A DNA stretch of 64,000 nucleotides from Streptomyces flavofungini (GCF_014650815.1 NZ_BMVR01000002.1:124001-188000), one strand, 5' to 3'. Shown: positions 40,263 through 49,698, numbered from the stretch's first letter. A program made the numbers and translations. Notes: generated by a model from the letters alone, not told the origin.

Positions 40263-42035
40263 TCACGCCCGGTACTCCACCAGCACCGGCGACTCCCCGT
40301 ACACCACCCGCTCCCCCGCCCGCACCCGCTCCACCCCGCCGTCCATCCGCCGCAGCCGATGGGCTCCCTTGTCCAACTCGGCCACAGCACGGCCCCGTTG
40401 GGTCCAGCGGATCGCGAGGCGGGGACCCGTCGGCCCGGACTCGCGGGATTCGCCGGGCAGGAAGACGCACTCGTAGACGCCGGGCGGGAGGCCGACTCCG
40501 GTGCCCTTGCCGCAGGAGGTGATCCGCTGGCCGGCGAGCCAGCCGTGCAGGCGGCCGATGCGGCGGCCCGGCTCCGTGGGCGGGCCGCCGACGGGCTGGA
40601 CGACCAGGGGGATGTTCCTGCCGCCCCAGGCGTAGAAGTACATCCGCTCGACGAACGACCTACGGGCGTAGAGGCCGACCAGGTAGAAGCGCACGGCATA
40701 GTCGTTGGCGCGCCGGGCGGAGAGGCGGGCGCCGTCGTCGACCTCCGCGCCCGGTCCGGTGCCCCACACGCGGCGGCCCTCGTCGTTCCTGCGGAAGATG
40801 GCCTCGGCCTTCGCCGCGAGTTCGATGATCTCCTCGGGCGGGCCGTCGGCCCGGCGCGGGTGCAGTTTGAGCGCCGCGGTGTCGCAGAACCCGTACGCCC
40901 CGGTGTGGGCGAACTTCGCGAGCAGCGCCCTGCCTTCGGCCGTCCACAGTTTGCCGAAGGAGGGACACGCCACCTTCGCGTCCGGGTCGACGCGCCGGAT
41001 GATGCGCGCGGCCCGGCGCACCATCTCGGCCAGGGTGGCCATGCTCCCGTCGTAGTGCGTGGTGGCGCCCACGCTGTCCCAGAGTTCGTACGCCCCGATC
41101 CGGGAGCGGTAGCGGATGGCGACCTTCTCGACGAAGTGCTCCCAGTCGGCCAGATCGTCCGGGGGCGCGGCACGCGAGTCGTCCGGGTACGGCGTCATCG
41201 GGCCGCCGGGGGCCGCCCAGCCCGGAGTGCCGCCGAACACGAACAGCACGGGCAGGTGCTTGCGTTCGGCGCCTCGTACCGTGCGCTCCAGGATCTCCCA
41301 GTCGAACTTCCCCCGCTCCGGCTCGACTTGGGCCCACCGGGTCTCGGTCTCCCAGAGGCGGACCCCGCTGACGGCGAAGTCCGGCATGAGGCCGGTGTCG
41401 CTGTTCATCGTGACGCCGAAGAACTCGCGGTCGAGCGGCTTGGGCGCCAGGGCCCAGTACGGCCCTTCGGCCTGCTGGCCGGACGGCCGGTCCACGGTGC
41501 CGCCGCTGGCCGTACCGGTGCTGCCCGTGCCGCCCGAGTCCGGCCGCCGGTCGAAGGTCACGGCGCTCACCACGGTGACGGCGACGACGACGGCGAGCAG
41601 GAGCGTACGCAGGCGCTGCCGGGGGCTTGATCCGGCGATCCAGGCCGCCCCGCGCGGGCGCGGGGACGTCCCCCGGGTTCCCGGGACGTCGCCCTGTGCG
41701 GCGGGCCGTTCGACGCCCGCCGCCGCGGCTTCCTCGTCCGCCGCCGCGGCTTCCTCGTCCGCCGCCTCCCGCCCGGCGTCCCGCTCCGCCTCCCGCGCCC
41801 GCGCCTCCGCCCGCGCCCACGCCCCGTACAGCCGGTCGAGCTCCCGCTGCCCCGCCCCGCACACCCGCGCGATCCGCTCGACCGTGCCGAAGCTCGCGGG
41901 CACGGTCAGGCCCTGGCAGTAGCGGTGCACCGAGGAGCGGCTCAGGCCGGTGCGGCTCGCGAGAGCCGTGTAGCTGCGGCCGCTGCGCTCCTTCAACTCC
42001 TGCAGAAGATCGGCCAGTTCGTGAGTCTCACTCAT
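40263..42035 (-). CDS. Single-pass membrane protein: cytoplasmic HTH plus extracellular glycosidase-like domain
   Basis: 590 residues. An XRE-type HTH occupies residues 3-62 (YTALASRTGLSRSSVHRYC, QGLTVPASFGTVERI). An Ala/Glu repeat spacer (about 90-108) follows, then a positive stretch and one transmembrane helix (about 144-161). The external domain, about 190-560, is TIM-barrel-like (FFGVTMNSDTGLMPDF, SGVRLWETETRWAQVEP) and close to GH39/clan GH-A enzymes. Where such enzymes have WNEP this one reads YELWDSVGA, and the later beta-strand reads VWGTGPGAE, so both catalytic glutamates seem lost. This suggests a sugar or wall sensor that signals to DNA. ATG at 42035. Confidence 0.75.
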   Translation of the reverse strand: MSETHELADLLQELKERSGRSYTALASRTGLSRSSVHRYCQGLTVPASFGTVERIARVCGAGQRELDRLYGAWARAEARAREAERDAGREAADEEAAAADEEAAAAGVERPAAQGDVPGTRGTSPRPRGAAWIAGSSPRQRLRTLLLAVVVAVTVVSAVTFDRRPDSGGTGSTGTASGGTVDRPSGQQAEGPYWALAPKPLDREFFGVTMNSDTGLMPDFAVSGVRLWETETRWAQVEPERGKFDWEILERTVRGAERKHLPVLFVFGGTPGWAAPGGPMTPYPDDSRAAPPDDLADWEHFVEKVAIRYRSRIGAYELWDSVGATTHYDGSMATLAEMVRRAARIIRRVDPDAKVACPSFGKLWTAEGRALLAKFAHTGAYGFCDTAALKLHPRRADGPPEEIIELAAKAEAIFRRNDEGRRVWGTGPGAEVDDGARLSARRANDYAVRFYLVGLYARRSFVERMYFYAWGGRNIPLVVQPVGGPPTEPGRRIGRLHGWLAGQRITSCGKGTGVGLPPGVYECVFLPGESRESGPTGPRLAIRWTQRGRAVAELDKGAHRLRRMDGGVERVRAGERVVYGESPVLVEYRA

Positions 42036-42212
42036 GGGCTTGCCCCTGTGTCCGTCCCACAGCGGCAGAACATAGCAGGCAGGGCGCATGCGGGCGTCCC
42101 ACCGTCCCAGCGGGACGTGTCCTGCTTGCCGACGGCACGTCTCATCGAGATCGTCGTCCTTGTCGCCGTTCGGGGGATCGGCGACCGCTCGACACCATCG
42201 GGGGAACACATC

Positions 42213-43217
42213 GTGCTGCGTGTCCACTTCACCGCCACCGATCTCGTCCGCACCCGGGTCTCCGACGGGGCCGACCCGCTCTGGGAGACCGTCCTCAGCC
42301 TGCACCGGCTCCAGGACCGGCGTCCCGATCCGGCCCTTGCCGCCGGTCGCCGTTCAGGGCACGGCGACCGGCGGGGGCCGCTCGGGATGCTCCTGCCGCT
42401 CGTACCGCGGCGCGGGTACTTCCCGGACTTCCTCACCCCGCCCGCCGCGGCGGCCGGACTGGAGCACGGCCTGGAGGCGCTGATGTGCACGCCGCGCACC
42501 CGGCTGCGCGCCGAGCTCGCCGTCCTCGGCGACCGCAACCCGCTGCCGTCCTGGACCCGCTCCCTGGCCGACGGCGAACCAGCGGCGCTGCGGCGGCTCG
42601 CCCGCGCCCTGCGCACGTACCACCAGGGGACGCTCGGCCCGGACTGGTCCCGCGTCACCCGGCGGGCGCACACCGACCGCGCCCTGCGCCTGCACGCACT
42701 GTGGCACGGCGGCGCGGAGGCGATGCTGCGGACGTACGGCCCGTCGATGCGGTGGCGGTCGCCGGTGCTCGAAGTCGCGTACCCGGTCGACCGGGACCTG
42801 CGGCTGGACGGGCGGGGGCTGCTCCTGGTGCCGTCCTGCTTCGCCCGCAGCCCGGTCGCCCTCGCGGACACGGCGCTGCCGCCGACGCTCGTGTATCCGG
42901 TCCGGCCGCGTCCGGCCGACGCCGCCCGGCCCGCGTACGAGGGTCTCGCTCCGCTGCTCGGCCACACCCGGGCGGCCGTGCTCCAGGCACTCGGCGGCGA
43001 TCCCACCACCACGGAACTGGCGCGCCGGGCCGGGGTCTCCCTCTCCTCGGCGAGCGAACACGCCGCCGTCCTGCGCGAGGCGGGCCTGGTCTCCAGCGTC
43101 CGCCAGAGCAACGCGGTACACCACGTGCTGACGCCCCTGGGTTCGGCGCTGCTGAGGGGGAACCAACAGCCCGTCGTGGGGGTCCCCCCTGCTCCATCGG
43201 AGCTCGGGAGAACTTGA
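42213..43217 (+). CDS. ArsR-like winged-helix regulator with DUF5937-type N-terminus
   Basis: 334 residues. The first 230 residues are a poorly characterised domain (start LRVHFTATDLVRTRV) seen in Streptomyces ArsR-like regulators. The C-terminus has a winged HTH: LGHTRAAVLQALGGDPTTTE with LARRAGVSLSSASEHAAVLR. GTG start at 42213 with GGGGGA upstream. No metal-binding cysteine motif; probably a repressor responding to an unknown ligand. It is divergent from the HTH/glycosidase protein (177-bp gap) and separated from dctA by a terminator. Confidence 0.82.
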   Translation: MLRVHFTATDLVRTRVSDGADPLWETVLSLHRLQDRRPDPALAAGRRSGHGDRRGPLGMLLPLVPRRGYFPDFLTPPAAAAGLEHGLEALMCTPRTRLRAELAVLGDRNPLPSWTRSLADGEPAALRRLARALRTYHQGTLGPDWSRVTRRAHTDRALRLHALWHGGAEAMLRTYGPSMRWRSPVLEVAYPVDRDLRLDGRGLLLVPSCFARSPVALADTALPPTLVYPVRPRPADAARPAYEGLAPLLGHTRAAVLQALGGDPTTTELARRAGVSLSSASEHAAVLREAGLVSSVRQSNAVHHVLTPLGSALLRGNQQPVVGVPPAPSELGRT

Positions 43218-43255
43218 GGACGGGGCCGAGAGCCGTTTCGGCCCCGGCCCCGTCC
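43218..43255. terminator. Terminator-like hairpin between arsR-like gene and dctA
   Basis: GGACGGGGCCG (43218-43228) pairs with CGGCCCCGTCC (43245-43255), an 11-bp GC-rich stem immediately after the regulator stop and 16 bp from the convergent dctA stop. It would serve both converging transcripts. It has no U-tract, as is common in Streptomyces. Confidence 0.72.
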
Positions 43256-43270
43256 AGGGGCACGCGAGGG

Positions 43271-44710
43271 TCAGACCTTGACGGCGGCCGCCTCATCCGC
43301 GGCGGCCCGTCCCGCGGGGACCTCGTCCTCGGCCTCGGACGCGGGCTTCTTCTCCAGGGAAGGCCCCACGTCCCCGTGGTCGTCATCGAGAAGCGTCCGC
43401 TCGTCGAACGGAATCCTGCCGTCGAGGACGGCGGCCACCCGCTCCCGGTCGACCTCCTTCGTCCACGTACCGATCAACAACGTGGCCACCGCGTTGCCGG
43501 CGAAGTTCGTCAGCGCCCGAGCCTCGCTCATGAAGCGGTCGACACCGATGATCAGGCCGACGCCGTCGACGAGGGCGGGCTTGTGCGACTGCAGGCCGCT
43601 GGCGAGGACAGCGATGCCCGAGCCGGACACCCCCGCCGCGCCCTTGGACGCGATCATCATGAACAGCAGCAGCGAGATCTGCTCGCCGATGCCCAGCGGC
43701 TGGTCCATCGCGTCGGCGATGAACAGCGACGCCATCGTCAGGTAGATCATCGTGCCGTCGAGGTTGAAGGAGTAGCCGGTCGGCACGGTGATGCCGACGA
43801 CGGGACGGCTGACGCCCAGGTGCTCCATCTTCGCGATGAGCCGCGGCAGCGCCGACTCCGACGAGGACGTGGACAGGATGAGCAGGAACTCCCGGCCCAG
43901 GTACTTGAGCAGCTTGAACAGGTTCACGCCGGTGGCAAGGCGCAGCAGCGTGCCGAGCACCACCAGGACGAACAGCGCACAGGTGATGTAGAAGCCGATC
44001 ATGATGGTGGCGAGCGCCTTCAAGGCGTCCGTACCGGTCTCGCCGATCACGGCGGCCATCGCGCCGAACGCGCCGATGGGCGCGGCCCACATGATCATGC
44101 CCAGGATGCGGAAGACCAGCTTCTGGATGTGCTGCACCCCGCGCAGCACCGGCTCGCCCGTCTTGCCCATGGCCTGCAGGGCGAAGCCGACGAGGAGGGC
44201 CACCAGGAGGGTCTGGAGGACCTCGCCCTCGGTGAAGGCGGAGACCATCGTCTTGGGGATGATGCCGAGCGCGAAGTCGACCAGGCCCTTGTCCGCCTCG
44301 TCGGCGGCGGTGTGGCCCGCCTCCTTGTCCGACGAGGTCAGGTCCATGCCGTCGCCGGGGTGCAGGATGTTGCCGACGATCAGGCCGATGGCGAGGGCGA
44401 CCACGGACATCGCCATGAAGTAGGCGAGAGCGAGCCCGCCGACCTTGCCGACCTTCGCCGCCTGCCGGACGGAGCCCACGCCGAGAACGATCGTGCAGAA
44501 GATGATCGGCGAGATCATCATCTTGATCAGGTTCACGAAGCCGGTGCCGATCGGCTTGAGCTCCTTGGCGAAGTCCGGCGCGATGAAGCCGACGGCGATA
44601 CCGATCAGTACGGCGACGATGACGGCGATGTACAGGTAGTGGGTCCGGTCCCGTTTGGCGGGCGGTGCGCCCGTACCGGCGGTGTCGACCGCCGTCTGTC
44701 CCTCTGCCAC
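43271..44710 (-). CDS. dctA: C4-dicarboxylate:cation symporter
   Basis: 479 residues of the DAACS/glutamate-transporter fold. Signatures: GFVNLIKMMISPIIFCTIVLG, the Ser-rich re-entrant loop LSTSSSESALPRLI, VPTGYSFNLDGTMIYL and SKGAAGVSGSGIAVLASGL. It imports succinate, fumarate or malate with Na+ or H+. A C-terminal acidic tail of about 40 residues is present. GTG at 44710 follows AAGGAGG. It is divergent from a sensor kinase/regulator pair of the CitA/DcuS-CitB/DcuR type, which very probably controls it in response to dicarboxylate. Confidence 0.93.
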   Translation of the reverse strand: MAEGQTAVDTAGTGAPPAKRDRTHYLYIAVIVAVLIGIAVGFIAPDFAKELKPIGTGFVNLIKMMISPIIFCTIVLGVGSVRQAAKVGKVGGLALAYFMAMSVVALAIGLIVGNILHPGDGMDLTSSDKEAGHTAADEADKGLVDFALGIIPKTMVSAFTEGEVLQTLLVALLVGFALQAMGKTGEPVLRGVQHIQKLVFRILGMIMWAAPIGAFGAMAAVIGETGTDALKALATIMIGFYITCALFVLVVLGTLLRLATGVNLFKLLKYLGREFLLILSTSSSESALPRLIAKMEHLGVSRPVVGITVPTGYSFNLDGTMIYLTMASLFIADAMDQPLGIGEQISLLLFMMIASKGAAGVSGSGIAVLASGLQSHKPALVDGVGLIIGVDRFMSEARALTNFAGNAVATLLIGTWTKEVDRERVAAVLDGRIPFDERTLLDDDHGDVGPSLEKKPASEAEDEVPAGRAAADEAAAVKV

Positions 44711-44729
44711 GGGGTGCCTCCTTGGGCTA

Positions 44730-44830
44730 CGTACGCTGCGTACGACTGGCGTCTGGCTCCTCGCCCGTCGTGCGGCTCACGTCCTGGCGATTCCGGGTGA
44801 CTATCTCCCGGCCTGTGACGGCGGTCACCC
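44730..44830. promoter_or_regulatory. Dyads in the dctA / two-component divergent promoter
   Basis: CGTACGC-T-GCGTACG (44730-44744), a perfect dyad just behind the dctA ribosome binding site, and GGGTGAC (44795-44801) with GTCACCC (44824-44830), a wider inverted repeat near the kinase side. Either could be the DctR/CitB-like response-regulator site. Confidence 0.45.
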
Positions 44831-44876
44831 TTACGTTCATTTAGTTCGCACATACACGTCACGGCAGACTGGGAAC

Positions 44877-46553
44877 ATGCCCCAGGTCCCCCGACCGCCC
44901 CATCCGCCCCGCCGACCCCGCGGGCCGCGCAGCCTCGCCGGTCAGCTCTTCGCGATGCAGGTGGTCCTGGTGGCGGTCGTGGTCGCGGGCTGCGCCCTGT
45001 TCACGTACCTGAGCGACCGGAACCAGGCCGAGGAGGCCGCGCTCCGCCAGGCCACGGCCGCCGCCCGCGCGGTGGCCGACTCGCCGTCGGTGCGCGAGGC
45101 GATCCGCGGCGAGGACCCGTCCCGCAGGCTGCAGCCGTACGCCACCGACGTGCAGCTGCACACCGGCGTCGACTTCGTGACGATCATGGATCCGCGCGGC
45201 ATCCGCTGGACCCACCCCGACCCCGACCGCATCGGCGAGCGCTTCCTCGGCCACACCGCGGAGGCCCTGCGCGGCCAGACCTTCACCGAGATCTACACCG
45301 GCACCCTCGGCCCCTCCGCGCGCGTGGTCACGCCCGTCTTCGACGGCGGGGACGACCGGCGCGGCGAGCACGGCCGGATCGTCGGCCTGGTCAGCGCGGG
45401 CATCACCATCGACGCCATCAGCGAGAAGGCCCGCGGCCAGCTCCTCGCGCTGCTCGGCGTCGCCGTCGCCGCGCTCGCCCTCGGCGCCGTCGGCACCTAC
45501 GTGATCAACGCCCGCCTGCGCCGCAGCACCCACGGCATGAACGCCGGCGAGCTGAGCCGCATGCACGACTACCACGAGGCCGCGCTGCACGCCGTCCGCG
45601 AAGGGCTGCTCATGCTCGACGGGCGGCGCCGCGTCGCCCTCATCAACGACGGCGCCCGCGAGCTGCTCGGCGCGCCCGAGGGTGTCGTCGGCCGGTACGT
45701 CACCGACCTCGGCCTGCCCGCGCCGCTCACCGGCGCGCTGCTCGACACCCGGCCGCGGGTGGACGAGGTGCATCTGACGGCCGACCGGGTGCTCGTCGTG
45801 AACACCTCGCCGGTGTCCGGCGGCGACCGCAAGGGCACCGTCGTGACCCTGCGCGACCACACCGAACTCCAGGCCCTCGCGGGCGAGCTGAGCTCCGAAC
45901 GCGGCTTCACCCGGGCGCTGCGCTCGCAGGCCCACGAGGCCGCGAACCGGCTGCACACCGTGGTCTCCCTCATCGAGCTGGGCCGCGCCGACGAGGCCGT
46001 GGAGTTCGCCACCGCCGAGCTGGAGCTGGCCCAGGCCCTCACCGACCAGGTCGTCGCCGCCGTCAACGAACCCGTCCTCGCCGCCCTGCTCCTCGGCAAG
46101 GCCGCCCAGGCCAACGAGCACGGCGTCGAGCTCGTCGTCTCCGCCGACACCAGCGTCGACGACGGCATGCTCCCCACCGGCCTGCCGCCCCGCGACCTGG
46201 TCACCATCCTCGGCAACCTCATCGACAACGCCGTCGACGCGGCCCAGGGCTCCCCCGCGGCCCGCGTCACGGTCACGGTCCGCGCGGAGTCCGGCGGCCT
46301 CCTCCTCCGCGTCACGGACACCGGCCCCGGCGTCGACCCCTCCCAACGCGAATCGGTCTTCCAACACGGCTGGAGCACCAAGGCCCCCTCCGGCCGCGGC
46401 CTCGGCCTCTCCCTGGTCCACCAGACGGTGACCCGCCACGCCGGCACCTTGACCTTGACGGAACCGGAGGAGGGCGGGGCAGAGTTCACGGCGAGCCTGC
46501 CCTTGGAACCCGCACGGGTCGGCGTACGTACCGACGGAAAGGCCGCCAGATGA
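44877..46553 (+). CDS. Sensor histidine kinase, CitA/DcuS family
   Basis: 558 residues. N-terminal membrane helix (about 25-45). An extracytoplasmic PAS-like sensor of about 140 residues (VTIMDPRGIRWTHPD, GQTFTEIYTGTLGP). Second helix about 187-208. A cytoplasmic PAS domain (LLMLDGRRRVALINDGA). The phosphorylated histidine is in RSQAHEAANRLHTVVSLIEL. The ATPase has N-box LIDNAVDAAQ and G-boxes DTGPGVDPS and GRGLGLSLV. Family members sense citrate or C4-dicarboxylates outside the cell, consistent with the divergent dctA. Overlaps the response-regulator start by 4 bp. Confidence 0.92.
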   Translation: MPQVPRPPHPPRRPRGPRSLAGQLFAMQVVLVAVVVAGCALFTYLSDRNQAEEAALRQATAAARAVADSPSVREAIRGEDPSRRLQPYATDVQLHTGVDFVTIMDPRGIRWTHPDPDRIGERFLGHTAEALRGQTFTEIYTGTLGPSARVVTPVFDGGDDRRGEHGRIVGLVSAGITIDAISEKARGQLLALLGVAVAALALGAVGTYVINARLRRSTHGMNAGELSRMHDYHEAALHAVREGLLMLDGRRRVALINDGARELLGAPEGVVGRYVTDLGLPAPLTGALLDTRPRVDEVHLTADRVLVVNTSPVSGGDRKGTVVTLRDHTELQALAGELSSERGFTRALRSQAHEAANRLHTVVSLIELGRADEAVEFATAELELAQALTDQVVAAVNEPVLAALLLGKAAQANEHGVELVVSADTSVDDGMLPTGLPPRDLVTILGNLIDNAVDAAQGSPAARVTVTVRAESGGLLLRVTDTGPGVDPSQRESVFQHGWSTKAPSGRGLGLSLVHQTVTRHAGTLTLTEPEEGGAEFTASLPLEPARVGVRTDGKAAR

Positions 46554-47239
46554 CCGACCCTCAGCCCATCCGGGTCCTGGTCGTCGAGGACGACCCCGTC
46601 GCGGCCGACGCCCACGTCCTCTACGTGAACCGGGTCCCCGGCTTCGAGGCCACCGCGACGGCCCACACGGCCGCCGAAGCCCGCAGAGCCCTGGACCGGG
46701 CCCCGGTCGACCTGATCCTCCTCGACCTGAACCTCCCCGACGGCCACGGCCTGGCCCTGGCCCGCACCCTCCGCGCGGCGGGCCACCGCGCGGACGTCAT
46801 CGCGGTGACCTCGGCCCGCGACCTGGCGGTGGTCCGCGAGGGCGTCTCCCTGGGCGTCGTCCAGTACGTACTGAAACCCTTCACCTTCGCAACGCTCCGC
46901 GACCGCCTCACCCGCTACGCGGAATTCCGCAACGCCGCAGGCGAGGCGACGGGCCAGGACGAGGTGGACCGCGCCCTCGCGGCCCTGCGGGCCCCGGCCC
47001 CCGCCGCCCTGCCGAAGGGCCTCAGCGGCCCCACCCTGGAGAAAGTGACCCGCACGCTCCAGGACGCGGCCCCGGACGGCCTCACCGCCGCGGCGACCGC
47101 GGACACCACCGGCCTCTCCCGCATCACGGCCCGCCGCTACCTGGAGCACCTGGTGACCACCGGCCGCGCCGCCCGCAGCCCCCAGTACGGCCACGTGGGC
47201 CGCCCGGAACTGATCTACCGCTGGCTGCCCCCGGCCTGA
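46550..47239 (+). CDS. Response regulator, CitB/DcuR family
   Basis: 229 residues. Receiver domain with acidic pocket VVEDDP, phospho-acceptor D59 in LILLDLNLPDGHG, and conserved Lys in VLKPF. The C-terminal part has the CitB-type HTH (ADTTGLSRITARRYLEHLV) and ends VGRPELIYRWLP. ATG overlaps the kinase stop (46550-46553), giving tight stoichiometry. Probable activator of dctA and possibly of the downstream sugar importer, although the latter lies beyond a 219-bp gap with its own promoter-like elements. Confidence 0.92.
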   Translation: MTDPQPIRVLVVEDDPVAADAHVLYVNRVPGFEATATAHTAAEARRALDRAPVDLILLDLNLPDGHGLALARTLRAAGHRADVIAVTSARDLAVVREGVSLGVVQYVLKPFTFATLRDRLTRYAEFRNAAGEATGQDEVDRALAALRAPAPAALPKGLSGPTLEKVTRTLQDAAPDGLTAAATADTTGLSRITARRYLEHLVTTGRAARSPQYGHVGRPELIYRWLPPA

Positions 47240-47291
47240 CCGCCCCCGGGGCCCGAGGCCTGATCCACAACCCCCAAACCCCCACCCCATA

Positions 47292-47337
47292 ACAACGTTG
47301 TCACGTTACTGACAAGCGTCAACGCACTGCTGCAGCA
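47292..47337. promoter_or_regulatory. Two palindromes upstream of the sugar ABC operon
   Basis: ACAACGTTGT (47292-47301) has the central CG of LacI-type operators. TGCTGCAGCA (47328-47337) is a second 10-bp palindrome. Together with TTGCAA at about 47343-47348, they precede the substrate-binding-protein gene by 120-170 bp and are reasonable repressor sites. Confidence 0.5.
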
Positions 47338-47458
47338 ACCCCGTTGCAAGGGCATTGACCTTGCTCCGAGCCCGCGCTTACGTTCACCGGCAGCAGCCCC
47401 GCGCGGCAGCACCCCCGCGCCGCGGCGCGGCCGCGTCGGACCGTAGGAGGTCGTGCCC

Positions 47459-48817
47459 GTGCGCCCCACCGCCCCCGCCCCTCTGCTCCTGGCAGCCGTG
47501 CTCGCCGCCTCCACCCTGACCGCCTGCGGCGGCGGCTCCGGCGACGACCCGGACACCGTGAAGGTCTCGTACAAACAGTCGATGGACAACAAGATCCGGG
47601 TGATGGACGACTACCTGGAGTCGATGAAGAAGCAGTTCGAGAAGGCCAACCCGGGCAAGAAGGTGAAACTGGTGCCGATCAAGGCGCCGGACGCCGAGTA
47701 CTACACGAAGGTGCAGCAGATGCTGCGCTCGCCGAAGACCGCCCCGGACCTGGTCTACGAGGACACCTTCCTCATCAACTCCGACATCACCAGCGGGTAC
47801 TTGAAGCCGCTCGACCCGTATCTGGACAAGTGGAAGGAGTGGCCGAAGTTCATCGACACGGCCAAGGCGGCGGCGAAGGCCGAGGACGGCAAGACGTACG
47901 GCGTGCCGGACGGCACGGACACGCGCGGGCTCTGGTTCGACAAGGACATCTTCAAGAAGGCGGGCCTGCCCGCGAACTGGCAGCCGAAGAACTGGGACGA
48001 GATCCTGGACGCGGCCCGCACCATCAAGGAGAAGGTCCCCGACGTCGTCCCGCTGAACGTCTACACCGGCAAACCCGGCGGTGAGACCTCGTCCATGCAG
48101 GGCATGGAAATGCTGCTCTACGGCACGGGCGAGAACCCGCTGTACGACCCGAAGGCGAAGAAGTGGGTGGTGGGCGGCCAGGGCTTCAAGGACTCCCTGA
48201 AGTTCGTGGAGACGGTCTACAAGGAGAAGCTCGGCCCCGACGTCGAGGACGCCCTCGACCCGAACATGGCCACGCGGGTGCGCGGCGAGTTCCTGCCCGA
48301 GGGCAAGCTCGGCATCAACCTCGACGGCTCCTGGCTGCCACAGGACTGGCTGCCGGGCTCCGGGCACGAATGGCCTCAGTGGTCCAAGGAGCTGGGGCTC
48401 GCGGCGATGCCCACGCAGCACGGCCAGGCGCCCGGCAAGGTGAGCATGTCCGGCGGCTGGACCTGGGCGATCCCGTCCAAGGCGGACAACGCCGACCTGG
48501 CGTTCAAGTTCATCGAGACCATGCAGACCAAGGAGAACGCGAAGAAGTGGTACATCGCCAACTCCGGCATCTCGGTCCGCGAGGACGTCGCCAAGGACCC
48601 GGCGTACGTGCAGGCGCAGCCCGGCATCAAGTTCTTCACCGACCTGGTCGCGTCCACGCACTACCGCCCGGCGTTCCCCGCGTATCCGAAGGTCTCCACG
48701 GCGATGCAGGAGGCCATGGAGCAGGTCACGACGGGCGACGGCTCGGTGGACAAGGCGGCGAGCGGCTATGACGACGAGGTCGGGTCGGCCACCGACGGCA
48801 AGGTGATCGAGAAGTGA
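47459..48817 (+). CDS. Sugar ABC transporter substrate-binding lipoprotein
   Basis: 452 residues of the CUT1 type. Signal peptide with lipobox LTACGG (lipidated Cys about 22). Features include DYLESMKKQFEKANPGKKVK, the PDLVYED strand and SMSGGWTWAIPSK. The chemical class is most likely an oligosaccharide or glycoside. I chose the GTG at 47459 because TAGGAGG lies eight bases before it; the GTG at 47453 is only two bases from that site. The two permease genes follow with overlaps. No ATPase gene is present, which is normal in Streptomyces, where MsiK serves many CUT1 importers. Confidence 0.92.
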   Translation: MRPTAPAPLLLAAVLAASTLTACGGGSGDDPDTVKVSYKQSMDNKIRVMDDYLESMKKQFEKANPGKKVKLVPIKAPDAEYYTKVQQMLRSPKTAPDLVYEDTFLINSDITSGYLKPLDPYLDKWKEWPKFIDTAKAAAKAEDGKTYGVPDGTDTRGLWFDKDIFKKAGLPANWQPKNWDEILDAARTIKEKVPDVVPLNVYTGKPGGETSSMQGMEMLLYGTGENPLYDPKAKKWVVGGQGFKDSLKFVETVYKEKLGPDVEDALDPNMATRVRGEFLPEGKLGINLDGSWLPQDWLPGSGHEWPQWSKELGLAAMPTQHGQAPGKVSMSGGWTWAIPSKADNADLAFKFIETMQTKENAKKWYIANSGISVREDVAKDPAYVQAQPGIKFFTDLVASTHYRPAFPAYPKVSTAMQEAMEQVTTGDGSVDKAASGYDDEVGSATDGKVIEK

Positions 48818-49698
48818 CGGCTCCCCCGGGCCACCGGCGGCTCGCCCGCTCCCTGGCCCGGGCCCTGCCGGTGTCGCCCGCGGTCGTCCTGATGGCCCTG
48901 TTCCTCGCGGGCCCGATCGGCTACTGCGCGTACATCGCCTTCACGGACCTCCAGCTCACGGGCCAGGCCCACGAGTCGTTCGTCGGCCTCGAGAACTTCC
49001 GGACGGCGTTCGACGACGAGGACTTCATCAACGCGGTCTGGCTGACGCTGGTCTTCACGTTCCTGTCGTCGATCGTCGGCCAGAACACCCTGGGCCTGGC
49101 CCTCGCGGCGCTGATGCAGCGGGCGTCCAAGACGGTCCGCACGATCACCGGGGCGGTCGTCGTCACGGCGTGGGTGCTGCCGGAGGTGGTCGCGGGCTTC
49201 CTCCTCTACGCCTTCTTCCGCCGCGACGGCACCCTCAACGCGGTCCTGGACTTCCTCCACCTGCCGTCCCAGAACTGGCTCTACACCCTGCCGATCCTGG
49301 CGGTGTCGTTCGCCAACGTCTGGCGCGGCACGGCCTTCTCGATGCTCGTGTACTCCGCCGCCCTGAACGAGATCCCCAAGGAGATCACCGAGGCCGCGGA
49401 GGTGGACGGCGCGAGCGGCTGGCGCCGCATGTGGCACATCACCCTGCCGATGATCCGCCGCTCCATCGGCACCAACCTGATGCTCAACACCCTGCAGACC
49501 CTGTCGGTCTTCGGCCTGATCTGGGTGATGACGCGCGGCGGCCCCGGAAACCGCAGCCAGACCCTCCCGCTGTTCATGTACGAACAGGCCTTCCAGAAGA
49601 GCATGATCGGCTACGGCACGGCCGTGGCGCTGCTCCTCCTCCTGGTCGGATCCCTGTTCTCACTCATCTACATGCGCCTGCTGCGCACGGAGGTCTGA
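48814..49698 (+). CDS. Sugar ABC transporter permease (MalF-like)
   Basis: 294 residues, six helices. The coupling (EAA) loop is EITEAAEVDGASGWRRMWHI, ending with TLP. Forms a heterodimer with the next gene product to translocate the sugar bound by the lipoprotein. GTG start overlaps the binding-protein stop by 4 bp, and the stop is immediately followed by the next GTG. ATP would come from a shared MsiK-type ATPase elsewhere. Confidence 0.93.
   Translation: MTAPPGHRRLARSLARALPVSPAVVLMALFLAGPIGYCAYIAFTDLQLTGQAHESFVGLENFRTAFDDEDFINAVWLTLVFTFLSSIVGQNTLGLALAALMQRASKTVRTITGAVVVTAWVLPEVVAGFLLYAFFRRDGTLNAVLDFLHLPSQNWLYTLPILAVSFANVWRGTAFSMLVYSAALNEIPKEITEAAEVDGASGWRRMWHITLPMIRRSIGTNLMLNTLQTLSVFGLIWVMTRGGPGNRSQTLPLFMYEQAFQKSMIGYGTAVALLLLLVGSLFSLIYMRLLRTEV

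Noticed and set aside
32239..43217. Prophage or integrative element
   Set aside because: No integrase, tRNA attachment site, tail, capsid or conjugation gene was seen despite the accessory character of the region.
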